From Notospermus geniculatus (lineage: Eukaryota > Nemertea > Pilidiophora > Heteronemertea > Lineidae): a DNA stretch of 64,000 bases. The stretch is taken from assembly GCA_002633025.1 (NCBI GenBank), contig NMRB01001195.1, forward strand, positions 131,260 to 195,259. The letters run 5' to 3'. The position numbers were made by a program, and so were the translations under genes. Positions 1 through 12,700 of this stretch are shown here, piece after piece. Below the pieces are notes generated by a model. The model was not told the origin of the DNA, ran no database searches, and worked only from the letters and a program-made list of their open reading frames with translations. The stretch's first letter is position 1. Every line of letters begins with the position of its first letter.

Positions 1-3000
1 CCCCCCCCCCCCCCCCAAGTACTATTAGATAGAGAGCGCAGTTCCCTAGAAAGACCTCCGATGTCTTACCTCCAGCATAAATGGAGCCACCCTGTTGACT
101 ATGGGTAAGACGACTGTTTCATATGCTGCCTTGGGACAGTACTGGACAAACGGTTTCATGAATACACGGACAATCAGCTTGAGCCTGTGGTCAGGGAGAT
201 ATTCGATGTTGTGGAATGTAGTCTCGAGCAGAAGTTTTGAGAGCAGACCACTTGTGTAGAACTCATATCCTAGATACTGAGCAGCATTGCCAAGGACATG
301 GTACCTGAAAACATGAAGTCAGAAGTGTCACAATAAGCACAAAAAGAATAGAAACCACACCGACACCAATCCTGATGATTTTTATCTTCAGTATCAAGCT
401 GTGACAGGATGTCAAAAAGAATATGGTAGATAGATGAGAAATTGATTTATACCAGTCACTAATGATTTATACCAGTCACTAACACCTGGACTAGAATAAA
501 CACTGGTAAAGTATGATTCACCCTAACTTCAATATGGGCAAAGTGCCAAGCTTGGAAATGTGCACCAGTCAGTGGTAAATAATCCATGTCGCAGTTACCT
601 AATGATGTTAGGGTAACGTGGTTTACTTACAATGAGCCTCCATTCTACGAGGCTAAATAACCAAAATTATAGTACATGCACCATTAAAGATGAATCATCC
701 CCCTGTGTATGTTTCATTTTGTTCGATTTTCTAGTGTGTGCAAAAAGTCGGGTAAATACATGATAAGAGCTTCCTTGACCACAACAGAAGTGGTTGTATC
801 TTTGTATGTGTAGACAGCTACCATCCCTAATTCTGTGCAACTTACGAATTTTCAAACAGCAATGAGATGAAATTCTGCATCCTTTCGAGTGGCTGTTTTG
901 AATTGCAAGCATTTGTGTTGTCTGTGACATGGGCAGGCTCAGTTCCTAAAATAATACACGTAGAATAAATATTATATGTTTATATAGCCTACAAATATTT
1001 TCAATTAATGTTTGGCCAATGTCATCTGTGCACCTCTGAGTGTGACAGAAAAAAATATCATGAATGCCACAGTAATTGCCTATGTCAGATGCCTTAGTGT
1101 AAATTTCTTTATTCTTTCATCATGAAAACTACTGCAGTGATGGGAACTTGGGTCTAATGGGAATAGCATCAGTTCTGCTTACCTAGCACTTGTAATTTTT
1201 CCCTTTCCATCAAGTCATATGCTTGGCTGAATTCAGGATGCCTCAGCTGCAGGTTTTCAGGCAACCAAATATCATTCAGAATCCTGTAGGAATATGAAAG
1301 GAATGGTCAATTTTTTTATAACTTTTCAAAAACAACAAAACCAGTCATGACCTTCAGTTAAAAAATATGATTTTAGGAGTGTAAGTGCCAACTCAGGGCT
1401 ACTCATTAAACAATAGAGCTTGTGCAGATGATGTCATCACGGAAAAATCCGCCATCTTTGACGGTCAAATTGACGTCAACGACCCATGTGGTGCAGTTTG
1501 TCATCAGCGCAAGTGGAGTGTGTGCGTCTTCAACCATGACACGATCTACACATGGCGCACTTCGACGTCAGCATGGTGGACTGCCGGTCAAAAGTGACGT
1601 CATAATGTACAAGCTCCAAGCTGTACAAGCTCTATACTGGGCAACATTTACATTAATGTAGAAGAAACCAGAGACCTGTGAAGAAAAACTAGGATGTAGA
1701 GGACAGGTCACCCTCTCTATCACATAAAGCAACTGGGAGCCCACGGATCAACCTGTGACCTCACTGGTGGCAGGGACGGATGTTTCTTGGTTGAGTTTCT
1801 CATTGAAAGAACTAGGCCACATTACTGGTGGGTAGCTTACTAAAGGTAAAACAGTTGTAGCAGTATACTTACTTGAGCAACGGGAAAAGACTTCCAAACA
1901 TCCTACCAATCTGTTGTGTTGAAGGATTCCTTGGTACTTCCATCTCGCCAATCTTTGTCAAAAACCCACCACTCCTCATTTCCTGAGAAGAATAACCATA
2001 AAAGTCTACCCAATCACAAGTGCATTTTCAATCTTTCATCTGACACACTGTTTGACATATCACATAAAAATACCAAGCAACGTGGAACCAAATGAGAAGG
2101 TTCATCAGTACTGCATGACGATGCTTTTATGTTATACCCCAAAACTTTGGATCAGATTTTCATGCTGGGTCAGAAGTACCCGTAGACTTTCTTCAAAAGG
2201 AACCGAACCTTCACACCTTCCTCTTGGGTCAATGTAACAAATCTTATTTTGTGGTGTCACTGATCAGATTCTTTGTGGTTTTTGGCAACTTAAATCTTCT
2301 AACTTTACTTCTTGAACAGTTTCAATTATCTCAGCTGTAAGTCTATAAATTTAAACAGAGGAACTCTTTAGTGTCAAGGTAATGATATCATTTTTTTTTG
2401 TAGTCATCCAATTCTGAAAATTCCTTCACACCATTGCAGACACATTAAACTAAACCACACTAGCCTTACCTCCAGATCTGTCGGCCATTTGCTTCTGTTG
2501 ATGACGGAATGGATGAAACTGACACAGTATTGTAGCTGAAACGGAAAAGTCGGTGATCTTGACCAAAATGAGACTTTGGGTTTGACCTTACTTGGAAAGG
2601 TCCCCTTATCCCCTTTGAATACTTGGAAAGGTCAGGTTAAATTTCTTCCTCTTGGCCCACAAGACGAAGAGCAGGCAACAGGCTGCTCCCCCCACCATTA
2701 TCATCATCACAGAAACAACAGGCATTGTTGCCCAGCTTATCCCCTTTGAAGTCACAGGCCTTGGTTGAAGACACATTTATCCTTGATTTTTGACCTCCCA
2801 ATTTACAGTACATGGAAAACAAGAAAATGCAAATAAAACACTGCAGATCTCACCTTGGCCCTGTTAATTCCACATGTATCAGCTGAGCTTGGTTCAACAG
2901 GGGCCTGGTCCACTCCTATGAAGGATATAAACTTGACTGGCGTTTGGAATACTCTGAAAGTGAAAACGATCATGTGACTCACCATCCAAATTTAATAGAT

Positions 3001-3449
3001 AATTCAAAAGAAGACGAAATGAAAAATCCTAAGGATGAACTCAGTATCCACTCTCACTTACTCTTGTATTTCCGCAGACAACCAAATATCCTTGCTGGGT
3101 TTGAGCACCTCTGCCAGGAATGCCGACTGCTTCTCAAAGTTTTTGAACTCATTGCTGATAATGATTGCTGATTCCGTCAGCGTGATTTTTTCCAGGGAGG
3201 AGAGGAGATTTTCCTTGTTGATTATATCTTTGATGTGCTGGTACATGCGGTCAAAACTCGGCTGAAATAACAAACGTTTATGAGTGTGACTACTGTAAAC
3301 AATGAACATGACCTAGAAGGAATTCAAATCAAAACATGAAATTCAGGGTATTGGAAATATTTGAAAATCTTGACCAGGGAATCGAACCTAGAACCTCAAG
3401 AGGTGACAGGTGCCGATATTTTCACAGCACCACTCTGCCACCTCACTAT

Positions 3450-3631
3450 TAAGGCCTGTTTCCACTACAACGGATTCCGCTGGGGTTTGCGGCGCCGGAG
3501 CAGTTTTCACAGGGTTTTGGATAATCGTTAAATGGTTTAACAATACATGGCCTGTTAATTATCTCAATGCCTGTGAAAACCACGCCAGCGCTGCAAACCG
3601 CAGTGGAATTGATTGTACTGGAAAAGGGCCT
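3450..3631. mobile_element. MITE with CTGTTTCCA.. ends, three copies in the window
   Basis: Inverted motifs include TTTGCGGCGC and CAGTTTTCACAGG / CCTGTGAAAAC. Copies lie here, at the allelic site 18215-18403, and independently at 52649-52798 in the STARD9-like gene. All are about 150-190 bp. Confidence 0.65.
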
Positions 3632-4298
3632 TTAGAACAGATGGCCTAAAACTTACCATAATGAGTTTTGGATACGACTTGCATAGCTTGACTAAGGCAG
3701 AGCAAGCATGCCTTCGCACATTTTGGACTGCTCTTGTTCTGTTTGATTTGGTTTGGCCATCGACATTAAATACAACAGTGGAAAATATCTGGAATAAGTC
3801 AAAGTACATGTACTGGTAATTAATACATGCAGATACATTCAGTGGTTTCCACTTGTCAGAATATGGGGAAAGAGCATTTAATGTACTGTATTATAATCCA
3901 TTCCTCTAAATGAGCAAGTTTTATGAAAACATATTTGATGAAATGTTGTTCATTTTGACCACTTCATCCTCTTTCAACCCCCAATTTTTTTTAATTTTCA
4001 GTTTTCACTTGCCAGGCAGCAACAATGAACACTTGCCAACAACAATGCTGGTACTGACTGAGTTTCGTTACGTGGGACCCTGTTACTGGCTCATCATCTA
4101 AACCCCCATGAAATTTTCATGGGACCTGGTCACTGGGTCATAGTTGTTTATTCAGTTTCTCTTCACTTCTTCATACAGTAAATCGTGAAGTAAAAATGTC
4201 ACAAAAAAACTAAAATGGCCTCCATAAGCTGGTGACCATACGTGCCCGTAACGAAAGGGTTAACCCGGCATGACAGCTCCTGAACTTAGTTCTGACAT

Positions 4299-4375
4299 GT
4301 GATCAAGATGACTTGACAATTTAGTGATCAAGATGACTTGACATTAGTGATCAAGATGACTTGACATTAGTGACA
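4299..4375. repeat. 23-bp tandem repeat at XPO5 exon 14 donor
   Basis: Three to four units of gtgatcaagatgacttgaca.. end a few bases from the exon 14 splice donor. The allelic array is at 19380-19455. Confidence 0.8.
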
Positions 4376-4659
4376 CTTACCTTCACAAGTACATCATCAA
4401 CCATTTCAGGGGCATGGGCAAGATATTCACACAATGATGAGATGCATGACAACTGGAGTGAAAGGATCAGGGGATCCTGCAAGAAAGAAACAGGGGATAA
4501 AAAATGTCCAATTCATTACATACGAAAAATCAATAATAAAGCAAAAAGGGGTCATTTTTGGTGATCAAACACTTGAACAGTTACTAAACAAACATTTTTT
4601 TTCATTAGGAGGAACATTGAATCAACAGCTGAGTGCCAAGGACAGCATCATTAGCCTTA

Positions 4660-4955
4660 AAGTTAAAGTTTCGGGTTTATAGTCTGATATCAACAACGGT
4701 AGAGGTGTCATCCGACTTTACACTTTAACCCCAGTCTATCCTGAAACCTTTCAGTAGAACTCCGATGAGCTGCTCATTCAGTGCTACAATCTGAGCATTT
4801 CCGACCGGTACTCATTTATACACCGAGGTGGGTGGTGACAGGCCAGTGAGGCAAAGAGAGACTTGCCAAAAGTCTCACGCCACAGCGGGATGCGAACCCG
4901 GGACCCTCTGACCGCTAGTCGGAGACCTGAACCACTACGCCACCGTGACTCCCCA
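4660..4955 (-). mobile_element. tRNA-derived SINE (tRNA-Ala-like head), three copies
   Basis: On the minus strand the head reads GCCACGGTGG..GTAGTGGTT, then a TCTGA-like anticodon stem with an AGC-like loop, GGGTTCG(A/C)AT and CTGTGGC. The head can close a 7-bp acceptor stem. It is followed by a conserved body of about 200 bp and an AACTTTAACTTTAA tail. The other copies are 19735-20033 (allelic to this one) and 28050-28344 (independent). Confidence 0.78.
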
Positions 4956-6208
4956 TAAGAGAAAACATTGAGCAAATTCACTGTACAGCAAGAGGAAACT
5001 GAGTTCCTGGAGAAAAACTTCACCGCAAAAGAGAGTCTCCCTTTCACATAAAGCGTGGGTCTGATTGGTGGTCAAACCCACAATCTCACAGACGACAGGT
5101 GCCGTATTTCCACTACGTCACTCTCACAGCCCGAACAACTAACCTTCATTTCATAGCAGAGAAGAGCTCTGAGCCAGTGGACGCCCGCCTCGACATCTGG
5201 CTGAGGTTCAGGCGACTGTGAACACCGCGACATGACTGCCTCAAGGAAACTTGTCATGGCATCCCATTGGATGTAAGAGGGAGAACTAAGGTTGCAGTGG
5301 TCATTTTCAGTTCCTGTGACAAAAAATGTGATGGTCCATCCATTTGATGAAACGTGAGGCCAAATTACATGTCTATAGCTAGGAATCCACCACTGATTTT
5401 CAAGCTGATTTTGCGTTGTGACTTGCTTTGCAACTGGGCACTCAATCGCCGTGGTGGACTCGCTGGACATGATTTCCACCAATGGTGAAGATGTGGTCAA
5501 TTTCAGTCGGCAATCGGTCGGCGACCGGTATGAGTTCCTTGCGATCGTATTCAGTCGCAGGTAGCAGGTTGCAAAGCAAGTCGCAACGCAGAAAATCAGC
5601 AGTGGATCCTGAGCTTAAGTCAAGGAACCATATGTGACCTTCCACAGCAAAATCAGGCGCATGTTGCTCAGAAGTTGAGCCTCAACGAACTAAGATGACA
5701 CCAGGAGAGAATGGAAGAAATAGATCGTTTTAGATTTCATAATAGACACACAATATTGAAACTGACAAACATTTTGGTCTCAACCTGCCAAGCTCAGAGC
5801 AACATGTGCCTGGTTTTGCTGTGGAAGGTCACATATGGAGGTTCGTTTCTTCAACATTTGTATTTCTTTACACCATTTGAAAAAAATTTTCCTGTTAAGT
5901 CAGAAATTAAACGACATTTGGTTCAGTGCAAGGAGAATAGCAGATAAACCAGCCAAGTTTGAAATGACACCTACGCACCTTCCCCAATGACTAGTGGCTC
6001 CTTCAAAAGATGTTCAAGGCGTTGTGTGGCCATTCTAAATGTGACGCACGGCAGCAAGATTGTTGTAAATCTGATTGTGTTCATTATATCAGATCGATAC
6101 CCTGAAACAAAAATTCTGGAATTCACCAAACACTACATTACAGTTACATGTACACCACAGTACACACATGTAAAATTCTATGCAATATGGGATGTGACTA
6201 CATATTTT

Positions 6209-6209
6209 N
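6209..6209. other. Contig join marked by single N
   Basis: The left side ends inside the intron between XPO5 exons 11 and 12, matching 21284. The right side is unrelated sequence leading into SRP9. A one-base N is how some scaffolders mark joins whose estimated gap is zero or negative. Confidence 0.8.
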
Positions 6210-6510
6210 TATACGTGTTTGGGATGTGTACTTCATGCATGTACACAAAAATTCTTACTATGGCGCTAGTGGCGCCTCTAGAGACAATTTCCGAACCTAC
6301 CCAAGGCCTAGGCCTAATTACATTAACATGAGCCTTACAAGCTCTTGCATCATAGATATAGCATAGGCCAAGGCCTATGGTGATAGGCCTATGTTGAAAT
6401 TTCTAATACTAATTAGTTAATTAATTGGCGATTCAAAACAATTGAAGTACCGGTATTAAATGTGCTCCTCCAACTTGGCAACCATGATGATTGAAATCTT
6501 GATTACATCC

Positions 6511-6656
6511 TAAGGCCCGTATGCACAGACGTTCCTCCACTCACACTTGAGTGTGAGGTCGACCTTAATCTTTTGTATTCTACCCTGCAAACAATAGGTA
6601 AAGGTCGACCTCACACTCAAGTGTGAGTGGAGGAACGTCTGTGCATACGGGCCTAA
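6511..6656. mobile_element. Long palindromic MITE
   Basis: Two near-perfect inverted arms of about 56 bp, beginning GGCCCGTATGCACAGACG, are separated by about 34 bp. TAA flanks both ends. A 3-bp TWA-type duplication and GGCCC ends fit a PIF/Harbinger-like non-autonomous element. It lies in the last SRP9 intron. Confidence 0.75.
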
Positions 6657-6767
6657 GTCTTGTTAAAACGGCTGCAAATTAATTGCCTGTGGTGGTGTGT
6701 CATGATATAATCTTTTGAATTGTTGGCTTCTTTCTTTACTTCATATTCCACATAATTTTATTTTCAG

Positions 6768-6866
6768 TGCTTACAGTACACAACTGAACATGCTCAAGAT
6801 GTGAAGAAGTTAGAAAAATTCACTAGCCAGTTAATGAGACATATGACTTCCAAGGATGGAAAATGA
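6768..6866 (+). CDS. SRP9: SRP9, last coding exon (partial gene)
   Basis: A TTTTCAG acceptor is followed by 32 codons and TGA. The peptide contains [20 protein letters not shown], which matches the C-terminal helix of signal recognition particle 9 kDa protein (animal form: ..QAQDVKKIEKFHSQLMR..). SRP9 dimerises with SRP14 on the Alu domain of SRP RNA in the cytosol and mediates elongation arrest. The 5' exons are not in the window: the sequence left of 6209 is a misplaced XPO5 copy, and 6210-6767 reads as intron. The gene runs toward XPO5 (tail to tail). An AATAAA follows at 7429-7434. The identification rests on one exon but the match is specific. Confidence 0.85.
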   Translation, partial: CLQYTTEHAQDVKKLEKFTSQLMRHMTSKDGK

Positions 6867-7428
6867 AAAGACATAACTATCTAGCATTTATTTATTCAAA
6901 AAGACTTCTATATAATAGAAAACTTGTGATGAATTAAAGTTTGTGTTCACATCACTGATAATCAATTCTCCTGTGATGGTCTGTTCGAGACTAGAAGACA
7001 AGAAATGCAATATGAAGAAGATGCTCCTGTGAGCTGAGAGGTCATACCGCCAGGTTTTTTGGGTTCGACATGTGCATCCGAAGTGGAATGGCAAATTGCT
7101 TCTGGAAAAATTATGGAGCTTCAGTGTACCCTTTTTAGTAGATTGATCAGTTAAGTTGTTTGGCTTCTGGAAAAAATAATGGAGCTCCGTAGTGTAATCT
7201 TTGTAATAGACTGGCGAGTTAAATTGTTTGGGTTTGGTTTAGTTGACGAAGTTTGATGGATCCACCGAGGTATAGCTTGCTTGTACGCCCAAGGAGGATC
7301 ATATTCACCATCCAAAGTTCTATCTCAAAGTTATTATGTATCTTGTGGTATAGATATATCGAAATTTGATATTCATGGTGGCTAGTAGCGCCATTCCCAT
7401 ATTGGGAGGAGTTGGGTCTATGTAATTG

Positions 7429-7434
7429 AATAAA
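7429..7434 (+). terminator. SRP9: Candidate SRP9 polyadenylation signal AATAAA
   Basis: This AATAAA lies about 560 bp after the SRP9 stop codon on the same strand. The 3' UTR assignment is inference. Confidence 0.45.
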
Positions 7435-7985
7435 GCTCTTATTTTTAGCAACTGTCAGAATTCATTATTACACTCCGATTCATCTCTTTTGTGGAAATTT
7501 TGGGCCATATGCTAGAAGCTGTCTTAACTCTAAGGTTTACCTTTAGCTATTGTTTACAGGGCAAAATACAAAAGCTTAAAGTGGACCTTAGAGTTATGGG
7601 GGCTACTAGAATATGGTCTTCCTCCTGTCCTGTTGGCATGTCCTGTTACTTGATACTTGGCGGCGACAGAATCTAATCCTCGGAAAATACTTCTGGCCAT
7701 TGTGTCAGTCCAGGTTACAGGCATCTAATCCTGTGAAACATGAGGACAATAATAAAACGGTCCAGTAAATTCAGTGGTACTGGTCTCAAACCGAACGTTC
7801 CCGTAACGGTTCATTTGAGGCTGCTGATCTGAGCGTAGCAGCCCAGGGGAGAAAGCAATCAGTAACCCCATCCTGAGTACATCAGTGGGCCAAGAATCAC
7901 TGATATACTCAGGATGCAGTAATTACCAACTAATAAAGTGACATTTTTGTAAATTCGTAATTGGTACCAACAACTCGGCATACAG

Positions 7986-8194
7986 ATATGTGACTTTCCA
8001 CAGCAAAACCAGGCGCATGTCATTCAGAAGGTGAGCCTAAACGAACTAAGATAACACCCGGAGAGAATGGAAGAAATAGATTGTTTCAGATTTCATAATA
8101 GACAGACAATATTGAAACTGACAAACATTTGGTCTCAATCTGCCAAGCTAAAAGTGACATGTGCCTCGTTTTGCTGTGGAAGGTCACGCATATG
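7986..8194. mobile_element. MITE with TGTGACTTTCCACAGCAAAA ends, copy 3
   Basis: This is about 210 bp with roughly 25-bp terminal inverted repeats (..TTTTGCTGTGGAAGGTCAC..). Two further copies at 5629-5837 and 20704-20912 are allelic to each other and sit in the XPO5 intron between exons 12 and 13. It lies between the SRP9 and XPO5 3' ends. Confidence 0.75.
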
Positions 8195-8612
8195 TCTTGT
8201 TACATTGTTCCAACAGAAATAAACAGATGAACAACTTGAATTCCACAAATAGTATTTGTATTTCAAACAGTTCTTCCACAATCTGATGATCCTTTTCACA
8301 AAACTTTACGCACCATATTTCATAAAATAATTTAGTGCCAGTACACCATATTTCATAAAATGGTTAGTACATGACAACAACAAAACAGTAAAACAGCATA
8401 GCATACCGTTACTCGTAGATCTACCCAACCTCAAAATGGCAAAAACCTGTCAAAGCCACAACAAAAACAACTCAACAGAAATGACTGCTCATAAAGTGGT
8501 CGCTTTTGACTTTCCACACAACACATCCCAAGGTCTCCTGATCTTCAAGCTAACTTTCATCCTTTGCTTTCTCATGTTCTCTGTCACACGGACTACAGAC
8601 CTGCAGGAGGAC

Positions 8613-8743
8613 AGGGCCGACCGAATCGAAACTCCGACAGCACTAACAGTGCCTAACAGAGAGGTATGCAATGCCTTTTACCATTACAGAGTTTCTCTGT
8701 TAGGCCCAGTTAGTGCTATCGGAGTTTCGATTCGGTCCGCCCT
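8613..8743. repeat. Imperfect inverted repeat
   Basis: Arms of about 50 bp (AGGGCCGACCGAATCGAAAC.. and its complement) surround a short loop in the SRP9-XPO5 intergenic region. It is probably a small foldback element. The rest of 6867-9717 shows no gene. Confidence 0.6.
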
Positions 8744-9573
8744 GGTTTTCAGTTCTCTATCACTGAGAAGCGAGTGCGAGTTAAAAAGTCCTCCAAGGGT
8801 TTTGTTTATGGTCTATGGTCGCAAGTAAATATGGCCACACTGCAAGTCAAAAAGGCCACATTGTGAAGTCTCAATTTCTCCCAATTTGTAATGACATTCC
8901 CATAACAATTATCACAAACAGTACAGACCAGTGAATCAGAATGTGAACAATTCTTGCAAATGCATACATGTAACAAACTCCATATTCCACTAAACACACA
9001 TCACATACATGAAACAGCACACTGAAGAATACAACTCAGGAAATTTTAGGCATCCATATGAATTTACGGCCCATCAGTCTGCATTTGTCCTCGGTATACA
9101 GACAGTTGGTGTGCAAAATTTCGATCAGCCTGTTGGTCAACTGGTTCTCGGCATTCAGCAGGCCTTTGCATTGGTTGTTGCATCGGTAGGTAATGTCATG
9201 AAGCCCCCTAAGCATACTGAAACACTGTTGGACACTGCCAGAGATAGATTACCATTTTGATCTTCAGTCAGAACCAAATCATGTGGCAGAGGTGACAAAA
9301 TCCTTTGACAGCACAAGTTTTCTCTGGGCTATCTTGTTTTCTCCTGCTTTTACATTTATCATCTAATATTGTCTTATTGCACAAATAGTGTCATATTTGG
9401 TGCTCATTCCTCAATTCAACATCTTTACTTCCAAAAAATGAATTGAACACAAAAGAACAAAACATTCATAAAATAAAGACAACATTTCACAGTCATGAAC
9501 ATCAAAATTCAAATAGTGATCAAGTTTGAGCAAGATAGAATTTGAGAGTGAAAACTGCATGAAGAAATGTAAA

Positions 9574-9692
9574 TTCATTTGGTGTGAATGCACTTTTAGA
9601 ATGAAATGCAAAATGCATTTAGTGTGAATGCACCTTCAGAATGAAATGCACACTGCATTTGGTGTGAATGCACCTTCAGAATGAAATTCACC
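9574..9692. repeat. 40-bp tandem repeat, 3 units, in presumed XPO5 3' UTR
   Basis: Three units of catttrgtgtgaatgcacc.. with a 40-bp period lie just downstream of the XPO5 stop codon, which is on the minus strand. Confidence 0.8.
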
Positions 9693-9717
9693 TAGTATGG
9701 CAGTTAGCCGACACTGC

Positions 9718-12700
9718 TCAATCAGTTGTATTGAAGAAAGCACACAATCCGATGTCTTCAGATTCTAACTCCTCCAAGCTGATTGGCTTCACCTTTGTCT
9801 TCCTGAGGAGAGGTGGCAGGGACGTATAGTGGGTCTCCTTCTTGAAGCGCTGACTAATGCTTTGCTACAAAGAAAAGTATGAACAATCGTACATTAGGCC
9901 AAAAAATAGTACCTGTTTCTTGTCCGCACTCGTGTCATTCCCAAGCCCTTAGCATCGAAAATTTGTTTTCACCAATTTCAAATTTTCCCACTTTGCCTTC
10001 TATGCAATGCATAGAAAAGAAATGCTTCGTCACTTGAAATCATCTTTATTTTTTCATGACACTTGTACTTTAAACATGTACCGGTAGATAGATAGTTCGC
10101 TGGTAGAAATATTTCCCCCATCCATGAAGACAACAGAAAAATAATTATTTGAAAATAAATTAAAAAAATTCGCATGCTCGCATCAATTTCCGCCGAGTTG
10201 CTGGACAAGAAACAGATATTTTTTTGCTTTATACACTGAATAGTATTTAATGACCTATGATAGTACAGATTGTCTTCCCATTGTACATGTATTCAACACA
10301 GAGACTATGGGCCGTATTCAAAAAGGGTGATCATCGCGCGTTTAGACTTATACGCGTGTAACTTCACTAAATGCACACATTTCCACCATGCATTTGATGA
10401 AGTTACATGCATCTAAGTCTTCAACACCCTTTTTGAATATGGCCCTATATGTCAGAAATATCTCATCTGTTTCTTTATCTTCTATTAAACATTGGGGCAG
10501 AAAAGAGCCTTAAGGCTTGAACCCACTGTCGCGTTTTGCCGCCGCGGTTTTATCACTGCCCGACAAATCCTTTGTTATTTTCTCGGTCCGCTGCCTTTTA
10601 ACAAAACATTTTCTGCCGGTGCGTTTCCCCGCTGCGTGAAAACGCGTCAGTGGGTTCAGGCCTTTACCGATATAATTCCCATGATCAACTTCTTGAATGC
10701 ATCCTTCTTTTTCTTCTCGTTGACTTTCTTGCTTGGGTTGTTTGATAGATGAATATCATCAAATTTCTGAAGTAAATTGTGAGACATCTCTTACATACAA
10801 GTACAAGTAGATTTCAGCAAGAAGCCAAGCATCATTGAAATTCAGTATGTTTAACTCTTAAACACACCATCCTACGACAGCAGGACCACATAAGTTACCG
10901 TAACCTATTAGGACCCACGGATTTTTCAAAAAGTTCCATCTGTAACCCACAGGATTTTTTCCGCATGACAAATTTACGTTCAGTTGAAGTTTAGTTTACA
11001 TCTCTTCGGCCAGAGGGCTGGCTAGGTAAGTGATGGTCGGTCCGTTGGCGGATTGGGGCGTTATGGGTCACGGCAAGAGGGGCGGGTTGGGGCATTATGG
11101 GTTATGGCGGGGGGNGGGGGGGGGGGGGGCATTATGGGTCCTAAAGGGTTAAACATGCGATGACCTGGCACACTGCTACAGCAGGAGGAGTGCATGTGTT
11201 TGTTTACAATACAGTAATTATCTGCCTTCTTGTTGAAATCGAAGTCACAAGAAGTCCTGGTCATACAGAGGCAGATCCACAATTTCGGAAAAGAGGGGGC
11301 GCAGTGCTAGAAACATTGAAATCTGCGGTGAATTTCAATGATTTGCTTTAAATTTCTAAATTTCACGGTCAATTATCCATGTCTTTCTCCGTCTGCTTCC
11401 TCATTGAAGAAATCAACAACATACCTTCACAGCTTCTGGTGTGCAACTGGGAATCATATTCATGATCTTCAAAATCTCTGGATACATGGGTCTCTGCAAC
11501 AGGAATAGTTGAATGGTTTTAACATTTTTGTGTGCAGGGGTCTATAACTTGTTCCATACTGACTTACCGCCAATGCAGGAAGAACAAACCAACTCTGCTT
11601 CAGGCAACTTTTATCTTGATAATTATCAGGAAATCAGTCTTCACACCTTTCAGAATAAGTACAAGTTCGGCCAGTTTTCTCAACTCTCAATAGTGAGTTT
11701 TCGCAAACCTGACGAAACACGAAGTACGAAATACGAAATTCAACATCATTTCCAGGACCTAATGTATTTCTGGAGATGGTTGGTACCACAAATGTCCCTG
11801 CTGCCAGCGCGTCTTTTAGCATGTCATGTAAGACCGAGAGAGTTATGGTGCATCTTGAATTTTTAAATTTCCATTTCGTATATCTACGAAGTGGAAACAA
11901 AAGATAAATTTCAAAGTTCAATATACACCGTCACTCTATCAGACTAACGTAATACCCTAAAAGACGCTCTTGCAGCAGGCGATATTTGTGGTACAAACCA
12001 TCTCCTGAAACACATTACGTCATGGAAATAAAGTTGAATTTCGTATTTCGTACTTCGTGTTCTGCAGATTTGCGAAACCTCACTACTGCTTGTTCCCTGA
12101 CAAGTCAGCTGGCCAGTTCTGGAACTTGTTCTGAGAGTTGTTCAAACGTGAACCTGATTCTTTCGTTATATTCCACTCACCAGGACTTCATAGGCGTTCA
12201 ACGACAGGGTCATCAGGTTGCTCCTGTGCGAGTCATGTTGGCCGTGTATTTCGAAACCACAGAGTATACTCTGGAACAATTGGAGGGCAACAGTTTCCAC
12301 CATGTTGTTGTCTGCTAGCAGTTGCTTCATGATCGGCCAGCACATTGTGATAGCCTTCTGGGACACGATTGTATCACTCCATGAAATGGCACTGTAGGCA
12401 GTTAGCACTATTGATTGGCAAATAGTCTGCAAAAGAGAATGAAAATTTGACAACTCGAATATGTACAACATTCATTTCACGTACATGTAGGCCAAAGCTG
12501 GGCATGCACATTGGAAATTGCAGAGTACATGTACACGATGTAGTGGATGTGTAGTGTACGAGTGCACTGAAATCAAATGGGAATTTTGAAATGGTTTTTA
12601 GTGTGCATAAAACGAATATGATGGAATTGAGTGAAAACCAACGAAAGAACAAATTTCCCCCACTTGACCCCCCCCCCCAACCATAACATGCTCTACCAGG

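Larger units (their letters stand above)
1..6208 (-). other. XPO5: Second copy (probable haplotig) of XPO5 exons 12-22
   Basis: This stretch repeats 14137-21284 nearly base for base, with small indels and different transposon content. It starts in a poly-C run matching the poly-C at 14137 and ends abruptly at the N at 6209. It carries exons equivalent to main-copy exons 12-22: 5979-6101, 5144-5313, 4381-4476, 3657-3788, 3062-3261, 2854-2953, 2470-2535, 1873-1982, 1183-1283, 846-945 and 70-304. All have the same lengths as the main copy and intact splice sites. The coding differences I compared are almost all synonymous; one Q/E change is visible in exon 12. It lacks exon 11 upstream because it stops at the N. 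I infer an unmerged allele placed at the contig end; a recent partial tandem duplication is the alternative. Confidence 0.85.

Noticed and set aside
667-930. 87-residue frame as a separate gene (also 14799-15062)
   Set aside because: It overlaps XPO5 exon 21 and flanking intron in another frame; the real exon is 846-945 (14978-15077).
11101-11130. G-quadruplex or telomere-like tract
   Set aside because: It is a plain poly-G run interrupted by an N, probably a sequencing break, without ordered G-run spacing.
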